Part shown: positions 1 through 8,334 of the stretch, piece by piece
How the letters are laid out: every line of letters starts with the position of its first letter
Position numbering within the stretch: the first letter of the stretch is position 1
Assembly: GCA_022592445.1 (NCBI GenBank)
Contig: JABYQR010000522.1
Location: forward strand, 1 to 23,507
Source of the DNA: Cytidiella melzeri
Lineage: Eukaryota > Basidiomycota > Agaricomycetes > Polyporales > Irpicaceae
Length of the DNA stretch: 23,507 bases
Reading direction: 5' to 3'
Program-made: the position numbers and the translations under genes
The notes under the pieces: model-generated
What the model saw: the letters and a program-made list of their open reading frames with translations, nothing else
What the model was told of the DNA's origin: nothing
The model's database searches: none

Positions 1-118
1 TGTAATAGTGTTGTAATTTGCTATCAGTGGGAATCACCAACCTGCCATTTTCCCGATAACACACAATTTTGTTATCGGGCAACTCGGGGGGATCACCAAC
101 CTGCCATTTTTCACGCTG
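1..118. repeat. Hairpin-bearing repeat, left copy
   Basis: This stretch is about 80% similar to 1149-1235. It contains the motif GGGAATCACCAACCTGC twice (near 29 and, shortened, near 88), about 57 bp apart, so there is a partial tandem duplication. A perfect 10-bp stem lies at 52-61 and 70-79 (CCCGATAACA / TGTTATCGGG) with an 8-nt loop. A solo LTR appears to have entered the second half of the duplication at position 118. The family is not recognised. Confidence 0.6.
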
Positions 119-811
119 TGTTAGAAATTATGCCAACAGCACCTATTACGGTCCGATCGGATCACATGATTGGTACCGAACATTGGGTTTCCTTATCTCC
201 ACAGGCACACGTCTGCATGTCACATATCACATATCCGACTATACTCCGATCCTCCTCATGCTTGACACATCACCGGTCCTATTACTTACAGCTACATATC
301 ACATCTCTGACTATACTCCGGTCCTCCTCATGCTCGACACATCACCAGTCCTATTACTTACAGCTATTCCCTTTGTTACCTTTCTCCGATTTTCCTCCAA
401 CTCCGATTACCTTGCTTGATCACTCTTCCCTTATCTCTCAGTTTCACATGTACATTTATCGGACTTACAACTTCTAGTAGTATATAAGTAGATACAACTT
501 GTACAGTAGAAGTTTAAGTTCGAATATCGAATAAGATCCCCATCCTATTCCTACCTCTTCATTCGACTTCACTTGCTGAAGTCGTCTTACTCGTCGTTGC
601 CCGACTTCTGTTCTGAAACTCTTCCTCCGACTTCGTCTTCGCCGACCCCGAGTCTCCGAGGCCGAACCCTTGATCTTGCTAAGTCCAAATCCGAGTCACC
701 GAGGATTCACGAGAGGCGCAACTTACTCAGTTGAAGCCAATTGACTCTTACAGCTCCCCCTGTTGCCTACTCCGATCGCCGACCCGATTAGCAGCATCGG
801 ACTTTGCGACA
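119..811 (+). mobile_element. Probable solo LTR, 693 bp
   Basis: The segment begins TGTTAG and ends GCGACA, giving the TG...CA ends of an LTR. The 6 bases ACGCTG occur directly before it (113-118) and directly after it (812-817), as a target-site duplication would. A TATA-like tract (TATATAAG, about 480-487) lies in the middle on the plus strand, followed by a pyrimidine- and CCGAC-rich stretch resembling an R-U5 region. No primer-binding site, polypurine tract or coding region follows. Only one copy is in the window, so the ends rest on the flanking duplication alone, which has a small but real chance of being coincidence. Confidence 0.45.
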
Positions 812-914
812 ACGCTGATCCCGTATCAGTTCTTAACAGCACCACAGTACACTACTGCTCACAAGCAATACCCCACATACACTTCATACATCAAAACCAA
901 GCCTAACCTCACAA

Positions 915-1071
915 GGCGTAGTAGCACAGTGGTTATTGTGCCGGACCTTGCACCCCCTCCAGTGCAAGGCATTCGGTTTCATCCCCGCTCACACCACATG
1001 CCAATATACTTGCTGCCTTCAAGCATTCCCTGCAACGTAACCCGTTGCAGGTAATGCTTGCAGCAAGCATG
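915..1071 (+). repeat. tRNA-like Pol III promoter segment with hairpins, possible SINE head
   Basis: Positions 922-932 (TAGCACAGTGG) match the Pol III A-box consensus and 975-984 (GGTTTCATCC) resemble a B-box, at about the spacing found in a tRNA gene. Between them is an 8-bp perfect stem (946-953 with 962-969) with an 8-nt loop where an anticodon arm would be. The acceptor and T stems do not pair, so it is not a functional tRNA. A second, longer imperfect hairpin follows at 1008-1036 with 1043-1071. The arrangement suggests a tRNA-derived SINE or an eroded tRNA pseudogene. Confidence 0.35.
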
Positions 1072-1080
1072 TTTTCCTAT

Positions 1081-1240
1081 CAGCCCTCGCCCCTCCCCCA
1101 ATAGCGCAATGTTTTCTTATTGGGATAGTCGCACTACCCGCCAATAGTCCGATAGTGTTGTAATTCGCTATTGGGGGGAATCACCAACCTGCTATTTTCC
1201 CAATAACACACACAATTTGTTATTGGGCAACATGTCCCTC
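1081..1240. repeat. Hairpin-bearing repeat, right copy, with CCAATAG palindromes
   Basis: The part from 1149 repeats the left copy at the window start. A 10-bp stem at 1199-1208 and 1218-1227 (CCCAATAACA / TGTTATTGGG) replaces the GC pair of the left copy with an AT pair on both arms. Another perfect 12-bp inverted pair is CCCCCAATAGCG (about 1093) with CGCTATTGGGGG (about 1166). Several further CCAATAG, CCGATAG and TTATTGGG words can pair with each other. No coding potential is seen. Confidence 0.55.
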
Positions 1241-1245
1241 CCCTG

Positions 1246-1458
1246 CTACACAGCTTCCAAATAGAGGTTGACCTTCTTATTGGGGATTTGGAGGTGGTAC
1301 TCAAATTGCACCTCTTTGGGCATCAAATATTGACCTTTGCTTTTTGACACCCTCTGACCCTTATAAAATTGACTGTTGTTTTTTAAGGCCCTCCGTACCC
1401 TCAAAAACAGAGCCTGAACCTCAGGCTGAACCATACCGGGGTAGTTCTTTAAGGTATA
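1246..1458 (-). pseudogene. Short open frame, unrecognised protein fragment
   Basis: The minus strand is open for about 70 codons from near 1458, with a first ATG at 1434-1432 and a TAG stop just above 1245. The peptide is basic and rich in Gln, Lys and Val, including QALFLRVRRALKNNS and KEVQFEYHLQIPN, and reads more like protein than the surrounding repeats. No domain, signal peptide or membrane segment is recognised. There is no promoter or neighbour supporting an independent gene, and repeat copy A begins immediately upstream. It may be the end of a decayed transposon gene or chance; confidence is low. Confidence 0.15.
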
Positions 1459-1905
1459 ATTTCAGGCTATATGATTTATGTAATTTGCTATCAGTAACAT
1501 AATCACTTGTAACCCTGCTCTTGCAGTTTACCACATTGTATCTAGATTATTCAACATAGTTCAACACCATTACAAAGAGGACACACATCAAACAGTTCTT
1601 ATCTCCATGCTCTACTCCACCAACTTGTTTCAATTCTGTACCTACCCCCGTTATTGAATTTTGAACAATACAGCACAGTCCCTCTCCTTTCCTGAATGAT
1701 TATGTGCTCCAGTGAAGACAAAACACCAGCTCACTACACGTAACAAATCAAAGAAGCTATTTAGAACAAAAATGACACACTCAAGCTGCTACCAACAGCA
1801 AGTTTACTTGCAAATTTGGCTTATAATTGATATTTCATTCATTCTTCAGTAATTGTACTTGCCACCTTCCACCAGTGATGACCCCCTTTATTAATGCATG
1901 CTTGC
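1444..1905 (+). repeat. Composite repeat family, copy A (partial)
   Basis: This is the 3' part of a family also seen at 2009-3385 (B), 3386-4625 (C, minus), 6494-7580 (E, minus) and 9179-11650 (D). Shared landmarks in order are a CAGGCTATATGATTTATG-like start, a stretch with ATTATTCAACATAGTTCAAC, the phrase CATGCTCTACTCCAC, then GCTCCAGTGAAGAC, CAAGTTTACTTGCAAAT and finally AATTGTACTTGCC. The copies differ by roughly 20%, so they are old. None has a convincing long reading frame. Confidence 0.7.
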
Positions 1906-2008
1906 TTTGCCTGCATCAGAAATCAACAGAACACATGTAACATGTCCTAGATGTTGATTCCGACAAGACATTTCCAATCTTTATATTCTTAGAACATGTG
2001 AAGATTGT
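1906..2008. other. Unassigned junction between repeat copies A and B
   Basis: This short stretch includes ACACATGTAACATGTCC, which resembles the end of a 143-bp unit (compare 2760 and 10870), followed by AT-rich sequence. No gene is seen. Confidence 0.3.
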
Positions 2009-3385
2009 TTTTTACAATTCCTGGAGAATGAAGAAGAATTGTTCCAGTGTGCTCTAGCACATTGATGCCTTTTCAGATGTTACCTTTTTGTCCCACAAAG
2101 TGTGGAAATTTGATGGCAGAATACAGACAGTAATTGTTTAAATGATAAAGTAATGAATATAGTTGATGACAATATACTGTCTTTGTTATTAGCACTTTAT
2201 AACTTTGTATCAGATCACTTTTGCACTCAAAATGCACTTTTGCAATCAAAATGCACTTTTTGATTTTTACAGACTGCATATGGGTACAAATCTGTACATA
2301 TTATACAGCATTGGATAGCCCTATCTTGTGGCAACATCCTGGTACAAACATCCTGTCAATTGAAGTGGGATTGAGCAAGTTATGGCCAGTCTACTGAAAA
2401 AAGTCACTCAGACTCAGATTCAAACTCCACAATTGCTGGCACATGATGTCAAATGCTGGTCAGGTACATGTACAACAATCTCCAGACATTGCTTGCTTTC
2501 TGAACAAGGAATACAGTGAGAACACATGCAAAAACTATTATTGGGTCTGAGGAAGAATATCCACTACTTTTGAAGCTAACAAAACATCCTCAATCCCTAC
2601 CCTCTTGAACAATGTAAATTTGTGGCTGCATCAGTAGCAAGTACTGCATCCAATTGTTCACAAAGTTTCACAACCATTAGTTGCTCTCTAAGCAGTAGTT
2701 ACAATCAGAACACAGCCTGTGGCAGCTCCAATGGGGGTGAGGCAGTTCAGACATCAACAGGACACATGTAACATGTTCTCAGAGTTGATATAATGAAACA
2801 CCCTCAAGCCCTTCATTTTTGACGCAAGTGATTTTCTAGAATCAGCAGTGGACACTGCACAAGATTAATGACAAGATATATGAAGCCCCCTGCAACCATT
2901 GGTGACTACCTTTATCAATGTAGAGCCCCGTTTCCCACAACCAAACTTATCAATTGTAGTACAGTCACTTCATCCTAGAACAAGTTGCTTCTCAAAGGTG
3001 TCACTAATAGCAAATGCCCTTATTACAGTCAATGTTCATGACCAGATTGCTTGGCAAGGTTCTTACCAGGAGCAAAGTCACTGGTACAAGTAACTATTTC
3101 AGGCTATGTAACTTGTTAAATTTGCTATCAGTAACATCATCACTTGTAAGCCTGCTCCATCAGTTTACCCAGATTTTATCTAGATTATTCAACATAGTTC
3201 AACACCCTTACAAAGATGACACACATCAAACAACCCTCATCTCCATGCTCTACTCCACAAACTTAAATTGATTTTGTACTCACCCCTGTTGTTGCACTTT
3301 AAATAATACAGCACATTGATTTCCTGTCCTGAATGATTGCATGCTCCAGTGAAGACAAACCACCAACTTACTATACATTACTCAT
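2009..3385 (+). repeat. Composite repeat family, copy B
   Basis: The first part (2009-2560) aligns with 9227-9756. It is followed by slightly more than one 143-bp unit in reverse orientation (about 2600-2790), then a body containing CAGTGGACACTGCACAAGAT and TATATGAAGCCCC (2843-2890), and the same 3' part as copy A (3097-3385). Copy B has no LTR at the point where copy D does. The small frames here are not conserved between copies and are not called. Confidence 0.75.
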
Positions 3386-4625
3386 CAAGAGACCTTTCCA
3401 CAACAGACTAGCATTAGCAAGGCCAGCAAGCAGCAAGTACAATTCTTGAAGATTGAATGAAATAGTACATTTAAAGCCAGATTTGTAAGTAAACTTGATG
3501 CTGGTAACAGCCTGAACAAGTGATTTTGTTGGGAATAGCTTCTTTGATCTGTTATGTATAGTAAGTTGGTGGTTTGTATTCACTGGAGAACACAATTATT
3601 TAGGAAAGAAGGGGGACTGTGCTGTATTGTTTGAAGTGCAACAATGGGTGTGAGTACAGAATTCAGACAGGTTTGTGGAGTAGAGCATGCATCAAGATTG
3701 TTTGACATGCATCTTCTTCATGATGGTGTTCAATCATGTTGAATGATCTAGATACAATTCGGTAAACAGCAGGAGCAGGGTTACAAGTGGTTATGTTATT
3801 GCTAGCAAATTGAATAAATTACATACACTAGGGGCAAACGCCGATTTCACACGCCTTGAAATTTGCCCCCACCCATTTAAATGTTAACTATCAGCAGATA
3901 ATCCATAGGCAATTTTGGGCTCGGAATTGTTTCTTAATGTTTGAGAATACAAAATAATGCTATACAAATTCTGTGGCTTTTCCGGCGCAGGAATTTCTGT
4001 TGTTTAAGTGGTAGTTAAATCAAAAAGAAAAATGAAAGGAAAGTTACCTTTCAAGGCTCAGAAAACCAAGTGGAAAAGATGCCTTCCACGGATTCAGCGG
4101 GGCGTGGGAAAAGGGCATGAAAAAATCAAGAAAAGGAAAGGGCGGGTAGAATTTCCGGCGGCCTACCTCGTTGCATGTACGTGCTACCGAAAAGTTCTTG
4201 AAAGTTGTTTGCCACGTTATGTTTGCCATCACCCGACACATGTGGGAAATCTAATTGTTTTTACAATTTTAGGTTGGTCGGAAATCTGCCCGAAAAATCA
4301 ATATTCACACAGATTTTCGGAGCACGGAAAGGCTGCCAGTAGATAGGCTTGAAAATTTGTAGAAAAATCACAAAAATGTCTTTGATTGTATATTAATCTA
4401 ACCCCCCAAACATAACTATATATTCACGGGATTTTTAACATATCAAGTAACTCTCACAATAATTTCATGTCATGTGAAATCGGCCTTTGCCCGCAGTGAT
4501 AGCATGAAATAGTGAATTGCATGCATGACTTTGTTATCACAAAGAACCTCAGTAAGCAACTCTGTTTCTGGTAAGGACCTTGGCAAGCCAACTGTGTCAA
4601 GACTGACTATCATCAAGAGACAAGT
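3386..4625 (-). repeat. Composite repeat family, copy C, inverted and split by a CACTA element
   Basis: Read on the minus strand, this matches copy D from about 11148 to 11645. It ends near 3400 in the same GCTAATGCTAG words. The match is interrupted at 3826-4498 by a transposon and resumes at 4499; the reverse strand from about 4600 to 4515 (TGGCTTGCCAAGGTCCTTACC..., then GCAATTCACTATTTCATGC) matches copy D at 11150-11245. Together with copy B it forms a large inverted repeat. Confidence 0.75.
3826..4498. mobile_element. Non-autonomous CACTA-type DNA transposon, 673 bp
   Basis: The ends are CACTAGGGGCAAA and, on the other strand, CACTGCGGGCAAA. They belong to 38-bp terminal inverted repeats (3826-3863 and 4461-4498) that agree at 32 positions. 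The trinucleotide ATA stands on each side (3823-3825 and 4499-4501), matching the 3-bp target duplication typical of the CACTA/EnSpm superfamily. Copy D of the surrounding repeat is uninterrupted at the equivalent point (about 11245-11250). The interior has a 112-codon frame (4008-4346) that is Lys/Arg-rich but shows no transposase motif. It is called a deletion derivative mobilised by an autonomous element elsewhere. Confidence 0.85.
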
Positions 4626-4646
4626 TGTCAAGTCAGAACCCCTTGG

Positions 4647-4702
4647 TGTAACTACACACAAGCTTGAATGATGGTCTAGGCTGCACAGTCGCTGTCAAGC
4701 AC
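4647..4702 (-). repeat. 54-bp direct repeat, copy 1 (probable LTR end fragment)
   Basis: The sequence at 4649-4702 is identical to 5866-5919 except for one T/C difference. Its other copy forms the end of a probable minus-strand LTR. Here it begins TGTAAC in the plus direction, so on the minus strand the fragment ends GTTACA, which fits an LTR terminus better than the copy at 5866. Confidence 0.6.
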
Positions 4703-5330
4703 CTGACATAACATGCAGTATACAGTTTTGACAATATGGCTAACATCAGGTTTAAGTAGAAATTCACATAATTCTCTAACATTATTGCCTGTCGTACTAA
4801 TTGAGCACATACTTGAGTCTTTCCGATGAAATTCAAGCTGTATGCGGTCTTGAGCTCCATCTATATCATTTGAGTCAGGATCTACACATTCAAACATGTC
4901 ACAAAATATATCTCAAATATTGATTTGTTGTGGATGCCATTCCTCTGGTGTATACCTCATGATGCTCAACATAGTAGTGGACAGACTACCAAATGCACAG
5001 ATATATGCTTGACCAGGTATACAGTCATTGATTTTTTTTTCTGACGTTTAGCTGGCCAGGTAAAAGTTTCCTAAGGTTCAGCTTCTTCATGTCTACACTT
5101 GTTATGAATACAAACACCTTGTAGCTTACTCAGTTGACTGATCTGTACAGTACCCTGAGCAGGAATATATTGTCTGGCATCAGTATTAACTCCCAATGGT
5201 TTTTTTCTTGGTAGCTTCAGGTTTAGATGTATATTTTTATGTTATTTTTCTCTGTTTATCAAGTACTTGCCAGTCTGCTTCTTGAAATAGATCTTCAATA
5301 TCATATGTGTTGATTGAATCTCATTGTGGC
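4676..5330 (-). pseudogene. Decayed coding debris of unknown family
   Basis: Several minus-strand stretches read as plausible protein in consecutive pieces. One runs from about 5215 to 5060 and includes ARQYIPAQGTVQISQLSKL and a Cys/His pair (IHNKCRH). After a TAG and a one-base slip in an A run near 5032-5041, another runs from about 5030 to 4676 and includes CAFGSLSTTMLSIMRYTPEE and FLLKPDVSHIVKTVYC, with one TGA in frame near 4917. A third piece near 5320-5250 (YDIEDLFQEADWQVLDKQ) precedes these. I do not recognise the family. It lies downstream of the helicase remnant on the same strand, so it may be a second gene of the same element. Confidence 0.35.
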
Positions 5331-5720
5331 GGACCAGGCAGTGTTATAGGCACAATAGTCACTTCCTCTTGCATATCTATATGATGATATCAGATGGTTC
5401 CGTGTTGTACCACCTACATGCTTGGGTAATTACTTTTCAAAATGTGATTCTGTAATCTCATCTAGCAATTCTAACTCTTGAAACTCCTGTCTCAAACATC
5501 CAGACAATCCCCCAGTCATGGGGTTATCTCCAGTCATGTGTTTATCTGAGAAATTATGAGCAATAAGAGTGCCCTGGTATGTTGAACCTCTTGATAAGCA
5601 AGTATATATAGACTGGTGACTGCAAAAATTGTGTATGTTGACAACATTGTACTTCCTTGTTTGACCCTGGGTGATGAGTGATGTGAACTGCAACATGTTG
5701 GCAACAGAAAAACACAGTTT
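5330..5720 (-). pseudogene. C-terminal remnant of a PIF1/Helitron-type helicase
   Basis: The minus-strand frame carries FTSLITQGQTRKYNVV, then YTCLSRGSTYQGTLI, then GLSGCLRQEFQELELLDEIT. The order (GQT motif, a CLSR element like helicase motif VI, then an LRQEF-ELELLDEIT block) matches the end of the large PIF1-like helicase-containing proteins common in basidiomycete transposons; this is recalled family knowledge, not a search. A TAA at 5430-5432 interrupts the frame after SHFEK, and reading continues in frame with LPKHVGGTTRNHLI to about 5340. The Walker motifs and the rest of the helicase are missing, so only the last 120-130 residues survive. Function is lost; the original would have unwound DNA, possibly for Helitron transposition. 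Confidence 0.5.
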
Positions 5721-5865
5721 GACTAGTACTGTAGCAATTTATACATGTTGTGATGTTTAAGATACCTGTGTAAGATTTACAATTTATTGATATCAATGAG
5801 ATTGTGAGAAATGCATGAAGTCCTCAGGAATCGTACTTGCCGCTTGCCGGCCCTGCTAACGCTAG

Positions 5866-6493
5866 TAACTACACACAAGCTTGAATGATGGTCTAGGCCG
5901 CACAGTCGCTGTCAAGCACAATGGCAGACAGATGATGAATCGATAGAAGGAATATTGATACAAAGTGGATAGACTGAGGTTCTAGCCCCATGTCTAGTGG
6001 CTATTTATACTTGTTGACCTATACTTTTGGACCAGTCCGAAGTAGTGGTAGAAAATTGGAGGAATAGAAAGAAAGAACAATACACAGAGAACAATCACTG
6101 CTTTGGATAGCCAACGGGAGAAAAGACCGTCAAGGTGCAGAAACAACGGACAGTAGAAAGGTGAGCCATGAGGCAAAGATCAATAGAGAGGAGGTTGGAC
6201 CCGAAACAGGGGATAGACGGGGTTAGACCCAATGAAATGGTAACAGAGGTATGGAAAGGCCGAGGGTTGAACCAAGGCAATGGTAACTAATTGGAGTTGG
6301 GTCCAAGGTTTGAATAGACACAAGGTGACAACCAATGACATAATAGTACGTGTTGAACGGAGGCGATGTGGATCCGGGAGTGAGGGAGGAAGGACAAGTT
6401 GGATTGTCAAGGCAAATGTAAAGAAGATAACTAGTTATCAGGATAATTGAAGAAGTGAAGAAAAACAATAGGGTGTGAAGACTGTTTGTAACA
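5866..6493 (-). mobile_element. Probable LTR on the minus strand, about 628 bp
   Basis: On the minus strand the segment begins TGTTACAAAC at 6493, directly next to copy E of the composite repeat, which breaks off in mid-sequence there (after GACCAGAT). A TATA box (GTATAAATAG, about 6011-6001) lies about 140 bp before the far end, a normal U3-R-U5 layout. The last 54 bp recur at 4649-4702. No flanking target duplication is found: the 5 bases beside 6493 (ATCTG) do not recur on the other side, so a later rearrangement removed one flank. The open frames on this strand (such as 6180-6410) have no recognisable product. Confidence 0.45.
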
Positions 6494-7580
6494 ATCTGGT
6501 CATGAATATTGACTGTTTTACAGGCATTCGATATTGGTTACACCTTTGATAGGCAACTTGATCAGGGATAAATTGACTGTACTACAAAGGATAAGTTTGG
6601 TTGCGGGAAAAGAAGCCATACATTGATAAAGGTAGTCATCAGTGGTAGCAAGGGGCTTCATCTATCTTGTCATTAATCTTGTGCAGTGTTCACTGCTGAT
6701 TTTAGAAATTATTTGCTTGAGGAATGCAGGGCTTGAGGGTGTCTCATGAAATCAATTGCCAAAACACGTTACATATGTCCTGTTAATGTCTGCACTGTCT
6801 CACCCCCATTGGAGCTGCCACTAGGCGGGGTTCTGATTGCAACTCCTGCTTATGGAGCAAGTAGTGGCTGTGAAAATGTGTGGGAGAATCAAAGGCAGTG
6901 CTTTATGCTGATGCGACCACATCCTGTTCATGTCTGAACTGCCTCAGCCCCATCAGAACTGCCACAGGCTATGTTCTGATTGTAGCCCCTCCTTAGAGAG
7001 CAACTAATGGTTGTGAAACTTTGTGGACCAATTGAATGCAGCACTGGCTGCTGATGAAACCATGTCCAGCTGATGTCTGCATTGCCTCACCCCTATCAGA
7101 GCTGCCACAGGCTGTGTTCTGATTGTGACTCCTGCTTATAGAGCAACTGGTGGTTGTGAAACTGTGTGGAAGAATCAAAGGCAATTCTCTATGCTGATGC
7201 AACCACGTCCTGTTGATGTCTAAACTGTATCAGCCCCACTAGAACTACCATAGGCTGTATTCTGATTGTAACTCCTCCTTGGAGAGCAACTAATTGTTGT
7301 GAAACTTTGTGAAACAATCCAATGCAGTGCTTGCTGCTGATGCAACCATGTCCTGTTGATGTCTGAACTGCCTCACCTCCATTGGGACTGCCACAGACTA
7401 TGCTCTGATCATAACTCCTTTTCAGAGAGCAACTAATGGTGGTGAAACTTTTTGAGACACCCATATGCGGTGCTTACTGCTGATGCAGCCACAAATTCAC
7501 ATTGTCCATGAATGTAGGGGTTAAGGATGTTTTGTTAGCTTCCAAAGTACTGGTAATTCTTGCTCAGACTCAGCTATATC
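6494..7580 (-). repeat. Composite repeat family, copy E, with 143-bp unit array
   Basis: Read on the minus strand, this runs parallel to copy D from about 9745 (before the LTR in D) through the 143-bp units to about 11150. It contains the uninterrupted site into which the LTR of copy D was inserted (reverse of about 7545-7565). It ends abruptly at 6494 at the edge of the minus-strand LTR. No conserved coding frame is seen. Confidence 0.75.
6779..7494 (+). repeat. Tandem array of five ~143-bp units with two-unit periodicity
   Basis: Units begin at about 6779, 6923, 7066, 7209 and 7352 with CCTGTTGATGTCTGAACTGC or a close variant, giving spacings of 143-144 bp. Units 1 and 3 share AGAATCAAAGGCA and a GCTTATNGAGCAA variant, while units 2 and 4 share CTCCTTNGAGAGCAACTAAT, so the array is built from dimers of about 286 bp. 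Further one to two units are found at about 2600-2790, 10590-10880 and 21558-21820. Confidence 0.85.
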
Positions 7581-7780
7581 TTATTGTTGTGTTGGGAAAT
7601 CAGCCAGAATCAGCACTCTCTTGATGGGGTGTTCAATGTGCACTCTGATCAATAGTGTTAATAAGTAAAATGATGGCAAGCAAAATCACCACTTAATCAG
7701 ACCTTGAATTCATGATAATTAACCTACTCTGAACTCCCCTATTATAGATAACATTTCCTTGACAGTTTCAATAGCCAATT
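7581..7780. other. No recognised feature upstream of the secreted-protein gene
   Basis: This is AT-rich sequence without a convincing frame, repeat or RNA. It is the likely distal promoter of the gene at 8457. Confidence 0.3.
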
Positions 7781-7975
7781 GAAGGCTGATATAAGCAATT
7801 TTCTGGGAGCAGAAGCCTGTTTCACAGCAATATATATCACAGATAGCATCAAATTAGAAGTTTCAGGAGGTAAATGAAGACTGATGCAAGTCATTTGTTG
7901 GCAGGCAGATACTGTTGCACAGCAGCGTTACCATTGATGCAGATGTTACAGGAGCTAAATGAAGAAAGTTGCAGC
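7781..7975 (+). repeat. Tandem duplication in the upstream region of the secreted-protein gene
   Basis: Unit 1 (7781-7875) and unit 2 (7876-7960) both start GAAGRCTGAT and end CAGGAGSTAAAT, with a shared TTNCACAGCA in the middle; a third partial unit begins at 7961 with GAAG. They are diverged (roughly 70% by eye) and differ in length (95 and 85 bp). The duplication lies 100-280 bp upstream of the TATA box, where transcription-factor sites would be expected. Confidence 0.6.
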
Positions 7976-8060
7976 CCCTATAGTCCTAGAGCATGCAATT
8001 GGCCTCTGCCATGCACATGTGCTGTTTGTCACATCAACATTGCCTACAAGGGCCACACAA

Positions 8061-8068
8061 TATATAAA
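8061..8068 (+). promoter_or_regulatory. TATA box of the secreted-protein gene
   Basis: TATATAAA stands 389 bp before the start codon. A transcript starting about 30 bp later would carry a 5' leader with two short introns, which accounts for the long distance. Confidence 0.55.
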
Positions 8069-8204
8069 GTCCCTTGCTACCATTCTCATTTGTGAAACAA
8101 CTACTCCTTCTCATTGCTTGAGCACTAGTTGTTCCCTGACAGCTAACTCATATATTTACACACCTGTTGTGCTCCAAGCCTTCTCATTTCTCCAGTGGTG
8201 ATCG

Positions 8205-8268
8205 GTAAGTAGATTGGTGTCCATGCTGTACTTTCTTGGGTTATGCTACTAATTTCTTTTTCTCACAG
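8205..8268 (+). other. 5'UTR intron 1 (64 bp)
   Basis: The donor is GTAAGT, the branch site TACTAA is at 8247-8252, then a T-rich tract and CTCACAG acceptor. The size and signals fit a fungal intron. Confidence 0.7.
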
Positions 8269-8334
8269 CTAGCTTGTGCTCTTGTTTGCACATCTTTGCT
8301 GCTCACAGCCTTTTCATTGCTTCATTGCTGGTTG

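Noticed and set aside
69..477. Overlapping frames of 116 and 119 codons
   Set aside because: They lie inside a solo LTR, consist of an internal duplication (CTACATATCACATC words) and have no domain or expression signal.
4008..4346. 112-codon frame inside the CACTA element
   Set aside because: It has no transposase motif and a Lys/Arg bias explained by A/G-rich DNA; no splice or promoter support.
6180..6468. Minus-strand frames of 76-81 codons rich in Pro, Leu and Ser
   Set aside because: They overlap each other in a probable LTR and show no recognisable protein.
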